The position numbers were made by a program, and so were the translations under genes. A stretch of DNA of 64,000 nucleotides from DASTQL01 sp035761805 (GTDB lineage: Bacteria; Actinomycetota; Actinomycetes; Jiangellales; Jiangellaceae), in contig DASTQL010000141.1 in the NCBI GenBank assembly GCA_035761805.1, positions 1 through 64,000 of the forward strand, given 5' to 3'. The notes beneath the pieces are model-generated. The model was not told the DNA's origin, made no database searches, and saw nothing but the letters and a program-made list of their open reading frames with translations. Shown here piece after piece: positions 1 through 8,235 of the stretch. Position 1 is the stretch's first letter. Each line of letters begins with the position of its first letter.

Positions 1-1107
1 CTGCTGATCCAGGTGGGTGGCTTCGGCATCATGACGATGGCCTCGCTGCTCGGACTGCTGGTCTCTCGCCGGATGGGCCTGCGCTCGCGCCTCACGGCGG
101 CCGCGGAGACCAAGAGCATCGGCATCGGCGACGTCCGGTCGGTGCTGGTCGGGGTGCTCAAGGTGACGGTGGTGATCGAGACGCTCACCTGGCTGGCGCT
201 GACGCTGCGCTTTCTGGTGGGGTACGACGAGCCGTTCGGCCGGGCGCTCTACCTCGGCGTCTTCCACTCCGTGTCCGCCTTCAACAACGCCGGCTTCGGG
301 CTCTACCCCGACAGCCTCGTGCGGTTCGTGTCCGACCCCTGGATCTGCCTTCCGATCGCGGTCGCGGTGATCCTCGGTGGCATCGGATTCCCGGTGCTGT
401 TCGAGCTGCGCCGTCAGCTGGGTCGCCCCCGCGACTGGTCCCTGCACACCAAGCTGACGGTCACCATGACCGGCGTGCTGCTCGGGGTCGGCACGGTCTT
501 CATGACCGCCGGCGAGTGGAGCAACCCCGGCACGCTCGGCTCGCTGGACACCCCCGGGAGGCTGCTCGCCGGCTTCTTCCACGCGGTGATGCCGCGCACG
601 GCCGGCTTCAACAGCCTGGACATGGCGGCGATGTCGGACAGCACGCTGCTGGGCACGATGGTGCTGATGTTCATCGGTGGCGGCTCGGCCGGGACCGCCG
701 GGGGGATCAAGGTGACCACCTTCTCCCTGCTGGCCTTCGTGATCCTGGCCGAGATCCGAGGCCAGCGCGACGTCACCGTCGGCACGCGACGGGTCGACCC
801 CCGGGCCCAGCGGCAGGCCCTCACCATCGCGCTGCTCAGCGTCGCGGTCGTGGCGATGGGGACGATGGCGCTCCTCGCGGACAACCGCTTCTCGCTCGAC
901 ACGGTGCTCTACGAGGCAGCGTCGGCCTTCGGGACCGTCGGGCTGTCGACCGGGATCACCGCGGACCTGGTCCCGCGTTCACAATGGGTCCTGATCGTGC
1001 TCATGTACGTCGGGAGGGTCGGCACCATCACGGCCGCCACGGCGCTCGCGCTGCGGAGCCGCGACCGGCTCTACCGTTGGCCCGAGGAACGACCGATCGT
1101 GGGGTAG
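1..1107 (+). CDS. trkH: TrkH/KtrB-family potassium uptake membrane subunit, 5' end missing
   Basis: This is the ion-conducting membrane subunit of a Trk/Ktr potassium uptake system. The frame is open from the first base, so the start lies outside the window; 368 residues remain. Filter-type segments are visible at the expected pore loops: NNAGFG near residue 98, RTAGFN near residue 200 and FGTVGLS near residue 311, with GGSAGTAGGIK between the last two. The Gly of each loop fits the family's potassium filter. The regulatory subunit trkA follows five bases after the stop, which supports the assignment as one operon. The missing part is probably the first membrane hairpin and first pore loop. 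Confidence 0.93.
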   Translation: MLIQVGGFGIMTMASLLGLLVSRRMGLRSRLTAAAETKSIGIGDVRSVLVGVLKVTVVIETLTWLALTLRFLVGYDEPFGRALYLGVFHSVSAFNNAGFGLYPDSLVRFVSDPWICLPIAVAVILGGIGFPVLFELRRQLGRPRDWSLHTKLTVTMTGVLLGVGTVFMTAGEWSNPGTLGSLDTPGRLLAGFFHAVMPRTAGFNSLDMAAMSDSTLLGTMVLMFIGGGSAGTAGGIKVTTFSLLAFVILAEIRGQRDVTVGTRRVDPRAQRQALTIALLSVAVVAMGTMALLADNRFSLDTVLYEAASAFGTVGLSTGITADLVPRSQWVLIVLMYVGRVGTITAATALALRSRDRLYRWPEERPIVG

Positions 1108-1112
1108 GAACC

Positions 1113-1790
1113 ATGGCCCGCAACCGCAACGTCCCCCAGGACCGGGACCCGGTCCTGGTCATCGGCCTCGGCCGCTTCGGCCTGGCCCTCGCCAGGTCCC
1201 TCGAAGCGCTCGACCACGAGGTGCTGGCCGTCGACTCGCGCCCCGAGGTGGTCCAGCGGCACGCGAGCACGCTCACCCACGTGGTCGAGGCCGACTCCAC
1301 CGACATCGACGCGATGAAGCAGATCGGCGCGCACGACTTCGGCCGCGCCGTGGTGGGGATCGGCGACCAGATCGAGGCCAGCATCCTCACCACCGCCGTG
1401 CTCTCGGACCTGCACATCCCCGAGATCTGGGCCAAGGCGATCAGTGACGAGCACGGCCGCATCCTCGAGCGGGTCGGCGCGCACCACGTGGTCTTCCCGG
1501 AGTGGGCCATGGGCGAACGGGTGGCGCACATGGTGACCGGCAAGATGATCGACTTCATCGAGTTCGACGACGGCTTCGCCATCGTCAAGACCCGGCCGCC
1601 GCGCGAGGCGATCAACCGCACGCTCGGCGAGTCCGCTCTGCGCAGCCGCTACAAGATCACGGTGGTGGGGACCAAGCAGCCGGGCAAGGACTTCATCTAC
1701 GCCCGGCCGGAGACGCTGGTCCGCGAGGGCGACCTGCTCATCGTGTGCGGCGACACCACCGACTGCGAGCGCTTCGCCGCCATCACCTGA
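1113..1790 (+). CDS. trkA: TrkA/KtrA-type potassium channel regulatory subunit (RCK protein)
   Basis: Cytoplasmic gating subunit of the potassium transporter encoded just upstream, 225 residues. The N-terminal RCK domain shows a dinucleotide-binding Rossmann motif (VIGLGRFGLALA, about residues 13-24) with an acidic residue at the end of the second strand (AVDSRP). The C-terminal part from about residue 140 resembles the RCK_C ligand domain. The length suits the single-RCK KtrA type rather than the duplicated enterobacterial TrkA. The ATG is preceded by a GGGGTAGGAACC stretch and lies five bases after the trkH stop. Confidence 0.93.
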   Translation: MARNRNVPQDRDPVLVIGLGRFGLALARSLEALDHEVLAVDSRPEVVQRHASTLTHVVEADSTDIDAMKQIGAHDFGRAVVGIGDQIEASILTTAVLSDLHIPEIWAKAISDEHGRILERVGAHHVVFPEWAMGERVAHMVTGKMIDFIEFDDGFAIVKTRPPREAINRTLGESALRSRYKITVVGTKQPGKDFIYARPETLVREGDLLIVCGDTTDCERFAAIT

Positions 1791-1801
1791 ACTCCCCGCC
1801 A

Positions 1802-1876
1802 AATGATCACGGCAGCCGCGTAAGTGGCTGCCGCACCAGGTGAATGCACCGAGGCGGGTGCCCAGTTGCCGCGGCG
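1802..1876 (+). repeat. 75-bp intergenic palindromic repeat, copy A
   Basis: This lies in the gap between the convergent trkA and caspase genes. It aligns without gaps to 9082-9156 with 64 of 75 identical bases (counted by eye). The block starts AATGATCACGGCAGCCGCG and ends TTGCCGCGGCG. Its two halves are partly complementary, with GCCGCG/CGCGGC at the outer ends and GCACC/GGTGC plus GGTG-AATG-CACC inside, so it can form a long imperfect hairpin. No coding function is apparent. The rest of 1791-1949 holds nothing recognised. Confidence 0.75.
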
Positions 1877-1949
1877 TGGGCGCCCCCTGCAAGATCACCG
1901 TGTGCTCCGGGTCCCGGCGGGCGGAACCTCCCCGACACGGACGTCGTCG

Positions 1950-3926
1950 TCACGTCCGGGCGCCGGCCTGGCGCCGCTCGAGCGAGCCCAGGCGACCCAG
2001 GACCAGCAGGGCCACACCGAGGACCAGCAACCAGAACCCCAGGGCGACCGACACCCGGCTGAGGTTGGTGTCCCAGTCCCTGACGAGCAGCACCAGGGTC
2101 ACCGCCCCGATCGTCCCCGCCGCGAGGGAGACCGGGAGCTCCAGGGCCCGGCGGTGACCGGCACCGCCGAGCAGCGTGGTGACCACCCCGATGGCACCGT
2201 CCACCAGCCAGTACAGGCACACCGGCCACACGTCGTCGGGGCTCGGCCAGGTGAGGGCGGCTAGGACCACCGCCAGCACGCCGGACGTCATCAAGAGCAC
2301 CGAACGGACCGGCGGTCCGTGGGGGTCGGCGGACTGGACCAGTCGCAGGGCGCCGTAGGCAACCACCTGCACGGCAAGGAGGAGCCCGACGACGTCCCAC
2401 GCCGACTGGTCCGCCTGGTCGAGAACGAAGTAGCCCAGCACCAGGCTCACCAGCCCGACGGCATACGTCATCGCCGTCACGGCCGCCGGCAGGGGCACCC
2501 CCAGCACCCGCTGTGTCGGCCGACCGGCATCGGGATCGCGTACGCGCTGTGACGCGGCGACCGGCGCAGCGGTGCCGCTTGCCAGCGGCGTCCCTCTCCT
2601 CGGTCCAACGACGTCGGCAGCTTCCTCGGCGTCCGGCTCCGCCGGGACGTCGGCGCCCGCCCGATCGAGCGGCGCGCCGCCGGCGACCTCCCCGACGACG
2701 GCCACGACCGCCTGACCCGTCAGCCCCGAGAGCGAGACCGTGGCCTCGACCTCTCCCGTACGGGCGGTGTCCAGCGACACCCGGAGACCGTCGGGCACCT
2801 CCTCGACCCGCACGCGCCGGTCGGAGACCTCGTAGGTGCACGACCGGGCGAGGGCCGGCCCGTGGAGCCGCACGGTACGCGAGGGCGACGGGCCACCCGC
2901 GGCCGCCCGGCCCAGGTCGACCCCCTCCGGCTCGATGCGCAGAGCCATGTCACTCAGGGCTGCCTCGGCGGCCGCTGCAACATGCCGGACATCCGTGCGC
3001 GCCACATCAGACAGTGCCTCGTACGCGCCTGCGGCGGTCGGCAGGTCGTCGCTGACCACCCGGGAGCGCAGCTCCGCGACGGCGCCCAGGCGGGCATAGG
3101 CGTTGGGGTCGGTCAAGGCGTCCCGGAGCTCCGGCGGGAGCGGCAGCGCCCGGATCCGGCGACGGCGGCTCCGGGCCAGCAGCAGGTCGCCCTGCATCTC
3201 GATGTCTCGGCTCGGCGTCTGGTGCGGGTTGCGCTCGCGGACCTTGTCGAAGACGTACTCGTACAGCTCGGTCAAGGACACCCAGCCGTCCTCGTCGCGG
3301 TCGGCCTCGCCGGTGGCCAGCCCCTCGACCAGGGCGCTGGTGAAGACCGAGGGCGGGCTGCTCCGGTCGTCGGTGAGGTGGTCGCCCTCGAAGGCGTACT
3401 CCATCGCACTGGACGCGGTGATGACGGCCCGGCCGCGCCCCCCGCCGAGCCGCGCTCCCGCGAAGCTGTCCAGGACGTTGACGTCACCGGCCGCCCGGAC
3501 GGCGACGCCCTGCCCGAAGGCGCCGCCGTAGCAGCAGTCCAGCAGCAGGACGACGCTCCTGGCCCGCGCCGACCGCATGCACCGCTGCACGAACTCGGCC
3601 GCCACCGCGGTCGAGACCAGCCGGTTGGGACGGGTGTTCGGAGCGGCGAAGTAGAGCTCGCCGGACTCGCTCTTGAGCCCGTGGCAGGAGAGGTGGAGCA
3701 GGAGAAGGTCGTCGGGGCGGCTGTCGGCGAAGAGGTCCTCGATCCGAGCCCCGATGTCGTGGGCGGCCTCGTTGCGCACCACGGTGACCTCGAAGCCGCC
3801 GATCTGCGGGTCACCCAGCACGTCGGACAGCGCTTCCGCGTCCGCCGCCGGCGAGCGCAGGTGCCTCAGACCCTCGTTCTCGTACGAGTCGTTGGCGACG
3901 ATCAGCGCTCGTCGCCGTCCGGCCAC
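1950..3926 (-). CDS. Caspase-like protease fused to a beta-sandwich and a six-helix membrane domain
   Basis: A 658-residue peptidase of the caspase (C14) fold. The catalytic His is His82 in LHLSCHG, and the catalytic Cys is probably Cys132 in LLLDCCYGG. The caspase domain covers about residues 1-255. A helical linker, a beta-rich segment (about 330-425), a Pro/Glu-rich stretch, and about six hydrophobic helices (about 470-650) resembling DUF308/HdeD membrane proteins follow. GTG start, eight bases after a GAGGG, seven bases downstream of the EACC1-like gene, which is therefore in the same operon. By analogy with actinobacterial conflict systems the protease may act in regulated cell death or phage defence, with the membrane domain as anchor or effector; that role is inference. 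Confidence 0.85.
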   Translation of the reverse strand: MAGRRRALIVANDSYENEGLRHLRSPAADAEALSDVLGDPQIGGFEVTVVRNEAAHDIGARIEDLFADSRPDDLLLLHLSCHGLKSESGELYFAAPNTRPNRLVSTAVAAEFVQRCMRSARARSVVLLLDCCYGGAFGQGVAVRAAGDVNVLDSFAGARLGGGRGRAVITASSAMEYAFEGDHLTDDRSSPPSVFTSALVEGLATGEADRDEDGWVSLTELYEYVFDKVRERNPHQTPSRDIEMQGDLLLARSRRRRIRALPLPPELRDALTDPNAYARLGAVAELRSRVVSDDLPTAAGAYEALSDVARTDVRHVAAAAEAALSDMALRIEPEGVDLGRAAAGGPSPSRTVRLHGPALARSCTYEVSDRRVRVEEVPDGLRVSLDTARTGEVEATVSLSGLTGQAVVAVVGEVAGGAPLDRAGADVPAEPDAEEAADVVGPRRGTPLASGTAAPVAASQRVRDPDAGRPTQRVLGVPLPAAVTAMTYAVGLVSLVLGYFVLDQADQSAWDVVGLLLAVQVVAYGALRLVQSADPHGPPVRSVLLMTSGVLAVVLAALTWPSPDDVWPVCLYWLVDGAIGVVTTLLGGAGHRRALELPVSLAAGTIGAVTLVLLVRDWDTNLSRVSVALGFWLLVLGVALLVLGRLGSLERRQAGART

Positions 3927-3933
3927 CGGGCCC

Positions 3934-4320
3934 TCACCCGGAGCCGGGGGAGTGCCGTTGGACGAAGAGCGCGATCAGTCGCTCCTGGTCCTCGCGCTTG
4001 GCCGACGACAGCTCGATGACGTCTCCGTCGAGCTCCATCCGGACCGTACGGGACGAGCCCACTCCGCGGGCCAGCCACCCGCGCACGGCAGCGACGACGG
4101 CGGTCAGCACCGCGGGGTCGGCAAGCTTCACCAGCAGGCCGCCGACGACAGCCACCTCGAACGCCCGCGCTCCCGGGGGCGGCGGCCCCGCACGTACCGC
4201 GCTCACGTCGTCGACGTCCAGGTGCAACAGCTCCTCGCGGAGGTAACCGGTCAGCTCGTCGAGCCGCTCGGCGTCGGCGTCCTCCTCGGCGAGTTCGAGA
4301 TGCATTGCCCGCTCGTCCAT
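3934..4320 (-). CDS. EACC1-like effector-associated small protein
   Basis: A 128-residue protein resembling the actinobacterial family called effector-associated constant component EACC1. The pattern seen is an N-terminal YLREELL-x-LDVDDV segment followed by GPPPPGARA, a hydrophobic helix, then VRGWLARG and VRMELDGDVIELS. Members are commonly encoded next to caspase or trypsin-like effectors and are thought to couple sensing to protease activation. I chose the ATG at 4320 because GGAGGGGG lies about nine bases before it; an in-frame ATG at 4362 has no such site. It is the first gene of the two-gene caspase operon and diverges from the GH16-like gene. Confidence 0.75.
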   Translation of the reverse strand: MDERAMHLELAEEDADAERLDELTGYLREELLHLDVDDVSAVRAGPPPPGARAFEVAVVGGLLVKLADPAVLTAVVAAVRGWLARGVGSSRTVRMELDGDVIELSSAKREDQERLIALFVQRHSPGSG

Positions 4321-4419
4321 CCGCAGCCCCCTCCGGCTCAGTGCCGCCTTCAACCACCACAATGCACCTACGCGGCGCCACCGTCACGCGGTGGTGGACG
4401 GCACGCCCGAGGAGGCCCG

Positions 4420-5202
4420 GTGGATCCGGTGACCAAGGACGGATACGAGCTGGTCTTCGAGGACCGCTTCACAGGCCGCGAGCTCGACGACACGCACTGG
4501 CTGCCGTACCACCTCCCGCACTGGAGCAGTCGGGAGCAGGCGGCGGCACGCTACGCCGTGGGGGACGGGGAGCTGCGACTCCGGATCGAGGCGGACCAGC
4601 CGCCATGGTGCCCCGAGCTCGACGGCGACACCCGCGTCTCGTCGCTCCAGACCGCCGTCTTCGCCGGCCCGGTCGGAAGCGCGGTGGGGCAGCACCGCTT
4701 CCACGACTCCGCCGTCGTGCGCGAGGCCCAGCAGGTGCAACGCCTCTACACCCCCACGTACGGGGTCGTCGAGCTGCGTGCACGGGCGACCCCGGACCAG
4801 CGGTCGATGGTCGCCCTCTGGATGATCGGTGTCGAGGACGAGCCGGAGCGCTCGGCGGAGATCTGCGTCTGCGAGATCTTCGGCCGTGAGGTGACCGAGG
4901 ACAGCGGCCTCGTCGGGATGGGCGTGCACCCCTTCGGGGATCCGCGCGTCGTCGACGATTTCGCGAAGGTCGAGATCCGCGCCGACCTGCGATTACCGCA
5001 CACCTACACGATGGAGTGGACGCCCGAGCAGGTCTCGTTCCTTGTCGACGGCGAGTGCGTCAAGGTGGTCCACCAGTCACCCTCGTACCCGATGCAGCTC
5101 ATGCTCGGGATCTACGAGTTCGGCGGGCACCGAGCGGAGGACTCCTACCCCAAGGAGTTCGTCGTCGACTACGTCCGCGGTTACCGGGCTGCTGCGCGCT
5201 GA
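4420..5202 (+). CDS. GH16-like protein with altered catalytic motif
   Basis: A 260-residue concanavalin-type beta-sandwich protein of the glycoside hydrolase 16 kind. It has FEDRFTGRELDDTHW near the N-terminus, GVVELRARA mid-protein and YTMEWTPEQVSFLVDG near the C-terminus. The family catalytic motif ExDxxE appears as E147-I-C-V-C-E152: both glutamates are kept but the central Asp is Cys, and a second Cys sits beside the acid/base Glu. No signal peptide is seen, unusual for a secreted glucanase. GTG start with GAGGAGG about four bases upstream; a second GTG at 4429 is possible. The last 22 bases overlap the convergent acetyltransferase gene. Confidence 0.8.
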   Translation: MDPVTKDGYELVFEDRFTGRELDDTHWLPYHLPHWSSREQAAARYAVGDGELRLRIEADQPPWCPELDGDTRVSSLQTAVFAGPVGSAVGQHRFHDSAVVREAQQVQRLYTPTYGVVELRARATPDQRSMVALWMIGVEDEPERSAEICVCEIFGREVTEDSGLVGMGVHPFGDPRVVDDFAKVEIRADLRLPHTYTMEWTPEQVSFLVDGECVKVVHQSPSYPMQLMLGIYEFGGHRAEDSYPKEFVVDYVRGYRAAAR

Positions 5203-5723
5203 GCCAGCACGAGCCGCATCGCCGTCTCGCTCACGCACGGGTGCGACGGCAGCGGCTTCTCGTCGCCGGTGTCGCGGAAGCCGTGCCGCTCGTACAGCGC
5301 GTGCGCGACCTCGTTGGCCCGGGTCACCCAGAGCAGCACCTCTGCCGCCCCCTCCTCGCGCGCCCAGGCGACGACCTCGCGGACCAGCAGGTCGCCGATC
5401 CCCCGCCCGCGCGCCGACGGCGCCACCCACATCGAGACCAGCTCGACCGCGTCGGGCAGCTCCGCAGGGCGGTAGCCGCCCACCAGGCCGACCGGCCTGC
5501 CCCCGTCGTCGACGGCGAGGACGGTGAGCCCGCGGTCCGGGGCGAGCCAGGCACGCCACTCCTCCCCCGTACGGCGCTCCTCCCGCTCGGACGAGGAGCC
5601 GAACGCCGTCGGCGCGTTGCGCAGGGCGGCCAGGCGGATCTCGCGCCAGCGCGGCCAGTCGTCGGGGCCGAGCCGCTCCAGCCGTACGGGAAGGGGCCGT
5701 ACGGGACGGGACGAGTCACTCAT
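5181..5723 (-). CDS. GNAT-family N-acetyltransferase
   Basis: A 180-residue GCN5-related acetyltransferase. The acetyl-CoA binding motif appears as VAPSARGRGIGDLLVREVVAW (about residues 97-117), preceded by a beta strand ELVSMWV and followed by the ALYERHGFRDTG motif typical of the fold. The substrate cannot be told from sequence. Its ATG lies inside the end of proC (8-bp overlap), so it is probably translated in the proline dehydrogenase-proC operon. The 3' end overlaps the convergent GH16-like gene. Confidence 0.85.
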   Translation of the reverse strand: MSDSSRPVRPLPVRLERLGPDDWPRWREIRLAALRNAPTAFGSSSEREERRTGEEWRAWLAPDRGLTVLAVDDGGRPVGLVGGYRPAELPDAVELVSMWVAPSARGRGIGDLLVREVVAWAREEGAAEVLLWVTRANEVAHALYERHGFRDTGDEKPLPSHPCVSETAMRLVLAQRAAAR

Positions 5724-6519
5724 GGCCGGCGGCGAGCGCCCGGGAGCGGTCCCGCGCCGCCTGCAGGGCGGCGAGGAAGTCGGCCCGGACCCGGCCCTCC
5801 TCGAGCAGGCGCATGGCGGCCGCCGTCGTCCCCGCCGGCGAGGTCACGCGCTCGCGCAGCACCGTCGGGTGCTCGCCGGTGTCGCGCAGGAGCTTGGCCG
5901 AACCCACCAGGGTCTGGACGACCAGCTCGGTGGCCGTCGCCCGGGGCAGCCCGAGGTGCACACCGGCCTCGATCATCGACTCGACGACGAAGAACACGTA
6001 GGCGGGGCCGGAACCGGAGATGGCGGTGACGGCGTCCTGCTGCTTCTCGGGGACCCGGATCACCTTGCCCGTCGCCCGGAGCAGCTCCTCGGCCTCGAGC
6101 AGGTGCTCTTCGTCGCAGTGCGATCCGGGCGAGATCGCGGCCATGCCCTCGTCGACCAGGGCGGGGGTGTTGGGCATCACTCGCACGACCGCCGTGCCCG
6201 CGGGCAGACGCTCCTCCAGGAAGGCCGTCGTGATGCCGGCGGCGAGCGAGACGACGAGCGTGCCGGGCCGGATGTGGGGGGCGATCTCGTCGAGCAGTGC
6301 CTCCATGTCCTGCGGCTTGACCACGAGGACGAGCGTGTCGGCGCGGGCGGGCGCCTCGGCGTTGCCGATCACCTCGACGCCGTAGCGCTCGCGCAGCTCG
6401 TCGGCACGCTCCGTCCGGCGCTCCGTGACGACGAGGTCCTCGGCCCGCCGTCCGGCCCGCAGCAGCCCGGACAGCAGCGTCTCGCCCATGACCCCGGCCC
6501 CGAAGATGGCGACAGTCAT
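5716..6519 (-). CDS. proC: Pyrroline-5-carboxylate reductase
   Basis: Catalyses the NAD(P)H-dependent reduction of pyrroline-5-carboxylate to proline, the last step of proline synthesis. It has 267 residues, a normal family length. The Rossmann motif is at the N-terminus (VAIFGAGVMGETLLSG). The family signature region follows: VVRVMPNTPALVDEG, AISGSGPAYVFF and SPAGTTAAAMRLLEEG. It starts three bases after the proline dehydrogenase stop and overlaps the acetyltransferase by 8 bp, so the three genes form one operon. Confidence 0.96.
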   Translation of the reverse strand: MTVAIFGAGVMGETLLSGLLRAGRRAEDLVVTERRTERADELRERYGVEVIGNAEAPARADTLVLVVKPQDMEALLDEIAPHIRPGTLVVSLAAGITTAFLEERLPAGTAVVRVMPNTPALVDEGMAAISPGSHCDEEHLLEAEELLRATGKVIRVPEKQQDAVTAISGSGPAYVFFVVESMIEAGVHLGLPRATATELVVQTLVGSAKLLRDTGEHPTVLRERVTSPAGTTAAAMRLLEEGRVRADFLAALQAARDRSRALAAGHE

Positions 6520-6522
6520 GGT

Positions 6523-7452
6523 TCAGCCCTTCGAGACCAGGGAGCGGAGGAAGAAGGTGAGGTTGGCGGGGCGCTCGGCCAGCCGCCGCACCATGTAGCC
6601 GTACCACTCCTCCCCGTACGGGAGGTAGACGCGCACCTTCTCGCCGGCGCCCGACAGCCGGCGCTGCTCCTCCGGTCGCACGCCGTACAGCATCTGGAAC
6701 TCGTACGAGCCCTGCTCGCGACCGTAGCGGGTGGCCAGGGCGCCGCCGATCTCGATCAGCCGCGGGTCGTGGGTGGCCAGCATGGGGTAGCCGTCACCGG
6801 CAAGGAGGACCTTCATACACCGCACGTACGAGCGGTCGACGTCGTCCTTGTCCTGGAAGGCGACGCTGGCCGGCTCGGCGTACGCGCCCTTGCAGAGGCG
6901 GACCCGGGAGCCTGCGTGGGCGAGGTCGCGGCAGTCGTCCTCCGTCCGGTGCAGGTACGACTGGACCACGGCACCCGTCTCGGGGAAGTCGGCGCGGAGC
7001 TCGCGGAGGATGCCGAGAGTGGAGTCGGTCGTGGTGTGGTCCTCCATGTCCAGGGTGACCGTGGTGGCGTGCGAGGCGGCGGCCGCACAGATGCGCCGGG
7101 CGTTGTCGAGGGCGATCCGCTCTCCGTCGCCAGGGAGGGCCTGGCCGACGGCCGACAGCTTGACCGAGACCTCGGCCGCCCGGGTCAGCCCGTCGCGGGC
7201 GAGCGCCTCGAGCAGCTCGAGGTAGGCCGTGGTCACCTGGTCGGCCTGCGCGCGCTCGACGGTGTCCTCGCCGAGGTGGTCGATCGTCACCAGGAGGTCC
7301 TGGTCGACCAGGTCGGCGGTGGCGCGGACGGCCTCGGCCGTGCCGGGTCCGGCGATGTAGCGGGCCACCACGTGACGGGACACCGGGGCCTTCTCGACGA
7401 CCTGCCGCAACGCCTCGCTGGACGACGCTGTGAGCAGCACCTCACGCAGCAC
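6523..7452 (-). CDS. Proline dehydrogenase, monofunctional
   Basis: An FAD enzyme oxidising proline to pyrroline-5-carboxylate, 309 residues, the size of monofunctional actinobacterial PRODH rather than the PutA fusion. Visible features are the barrel strands TVTLDMEDH, VVQSYLHRTEDD, RVRLCKGAYAEP and YEFQMLYGVR, and the substrate-binding region LPYGEEWYGYMVRRLAERPAN. GTG start; TAGCCT lies seven bases upstream with no Shine-Dalgarno site, indicating a leaderless transcript. Being co-transcribed with proC is odd because the two enzymes run opposite reactions; no pyrroline-5-carboxylate dehydrogenase gene is present here. Confidence 0.94.
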   Translation of the reverse strand: MLREVLLTASSSEALRQVVEKAPVSRHVVARYIAGPGTAEAVRATADLVDQDLLVTIDHLGEDTVERAQADQVTTAYLELLEALARDGLTRAAEVSVKLSAVGQALPGDGERIALDNARRICAAAASHATTVTLDMEDHTTTDSTLGILRELRADFPETGAVVQSYLHRTEDDCRDLAHAGSRVRLCKGAYAEPASVAFQDKDDVDRSYVRCMKVLLAGDGYPMLATHDPRLIEIGGALATRYGREQGSYEFQMLYGVRPEEQRRLSGAGEKVRVYLPYGEEWYGYMVRRLAERPANLTFFLRSLVSKG

Positions 7453-7459
7453 GGGGCAC

Positions 7460-7465
7460 AGGCTA
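7460..7465 (-). promoter_or_regulatory. -10 box of a leaderless promoter for the proline dehydrogenase operon
   Basis: On the minus strand the sequence reads TAGCCT, then seven bases, then the GTG start. TANNNT at this distance is the hallmark of actinobacterial leaderless promoters, with transcription beginning at or beside the start codon. The -35 region has no good match. Confidence 0.6.
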
Positions 7466-7497
7466 CGGCAGCCCCCGAGTGATCCAGGGCGTGCGGT

Positions 7498-8235
7498 TCA
7501 GGGCGTGCGGCGCCGGAGCGTCGCCGCCCCGAGGGCGAGCGCGACGACGACGAATCCGGCGACCACGGCGAGGTCCCTGGCGAACTGGCCGCCGAGCTCG
7601 CTCACCTGGGTCAGGTGCTGCATGGCGTCGACAGCGTACGAGAGGGGGAGCACGTTGGAGATGGCCTCGAGCACCGGGGGGAGCTGATCGCGCGGCAGGA
7701 ACAGCCCGCACAGCAGGAACTGCGGCAGCACGAAGGCCGGCATGAACTGGACGGCCTGGAACTCCGTGGCCGCGAAGGCGCTGACGAAGAGCCCCAGGGC
7801 GACGCCGAGCAGCGCGTCGACGACAGCCACCAGCACGAGCGCCCAGACCGGACCCGCGAGCTGCAGGTCCAGCACGTACACGAGCAGGACCGTGGCCAAC
7901 CCTGCCTGGACCATGGCGAAGAGGCCGAAGGCGAGGCCGTAGCCGAGCAGCAGGTCGAGTTTGGCCATCGGCATCGAGAGCAGCCGCTCCAGGGTGCCCG
8001 AAGTCCGCTCGCGCAGCGTGGCCACGCTCGTGACCAGGAACATCACCGTGAACGGGAAGATGCCCAGCAGGGCGGGAGCGATGGAGTTGAAGACCGCCGG
8101 CTGCGCCTCGAACATCCACCACAGCAGCGTGAGCAGCACCAGTGGGACGCCGAGCATGAGACCGGCCGTCCGGTGGTCGTGCCGCAGCTGGCCGAGGACG
8201 CGTCCGGCGGTGGCCAGGGTGATGCGCGGGTTCAT
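7498..8235 (-). CDS. ABC-2 type transporter permease
   Basis: A 245-residue integral membrane permease with about six hydrophobic helices, including LGVPLVLLTLLWWMF near residue 30 and a C-terminal helix VVAGFVVVALALGAATL. The hallmark LRERTSGTLERLLSMPM after the second helix is typical of ABC-2 export permeases (drug or lipid export). The ATG overlaps the stop of the ATPase gene by four bases, so the two are translationally coupled and form one exporter. The substrate is unknown. Confidence 0.9.
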   Translation of the reverse strand: MNPRITLATAGRVLGQLRHDHRTAGLMLGVPLVLLTLLWWMFEAQPAVFNSIAPALLGIFPFTVMFLVTSVATLRERTSGTLERLLSMPMAKLDLLLGYGLAFGLFAMVQAGLATVLLVYVLDLQLAGPVWALVLVAVVDALLGVALGLFVSAFAATEFQAVQFMPAFVLPQFLLCGLFLPRDQLPPVLEAISNVLPLSYAVDAMQHLTQVSELGGQFARDLAVVAGFVVVALALGAATLRRRTP

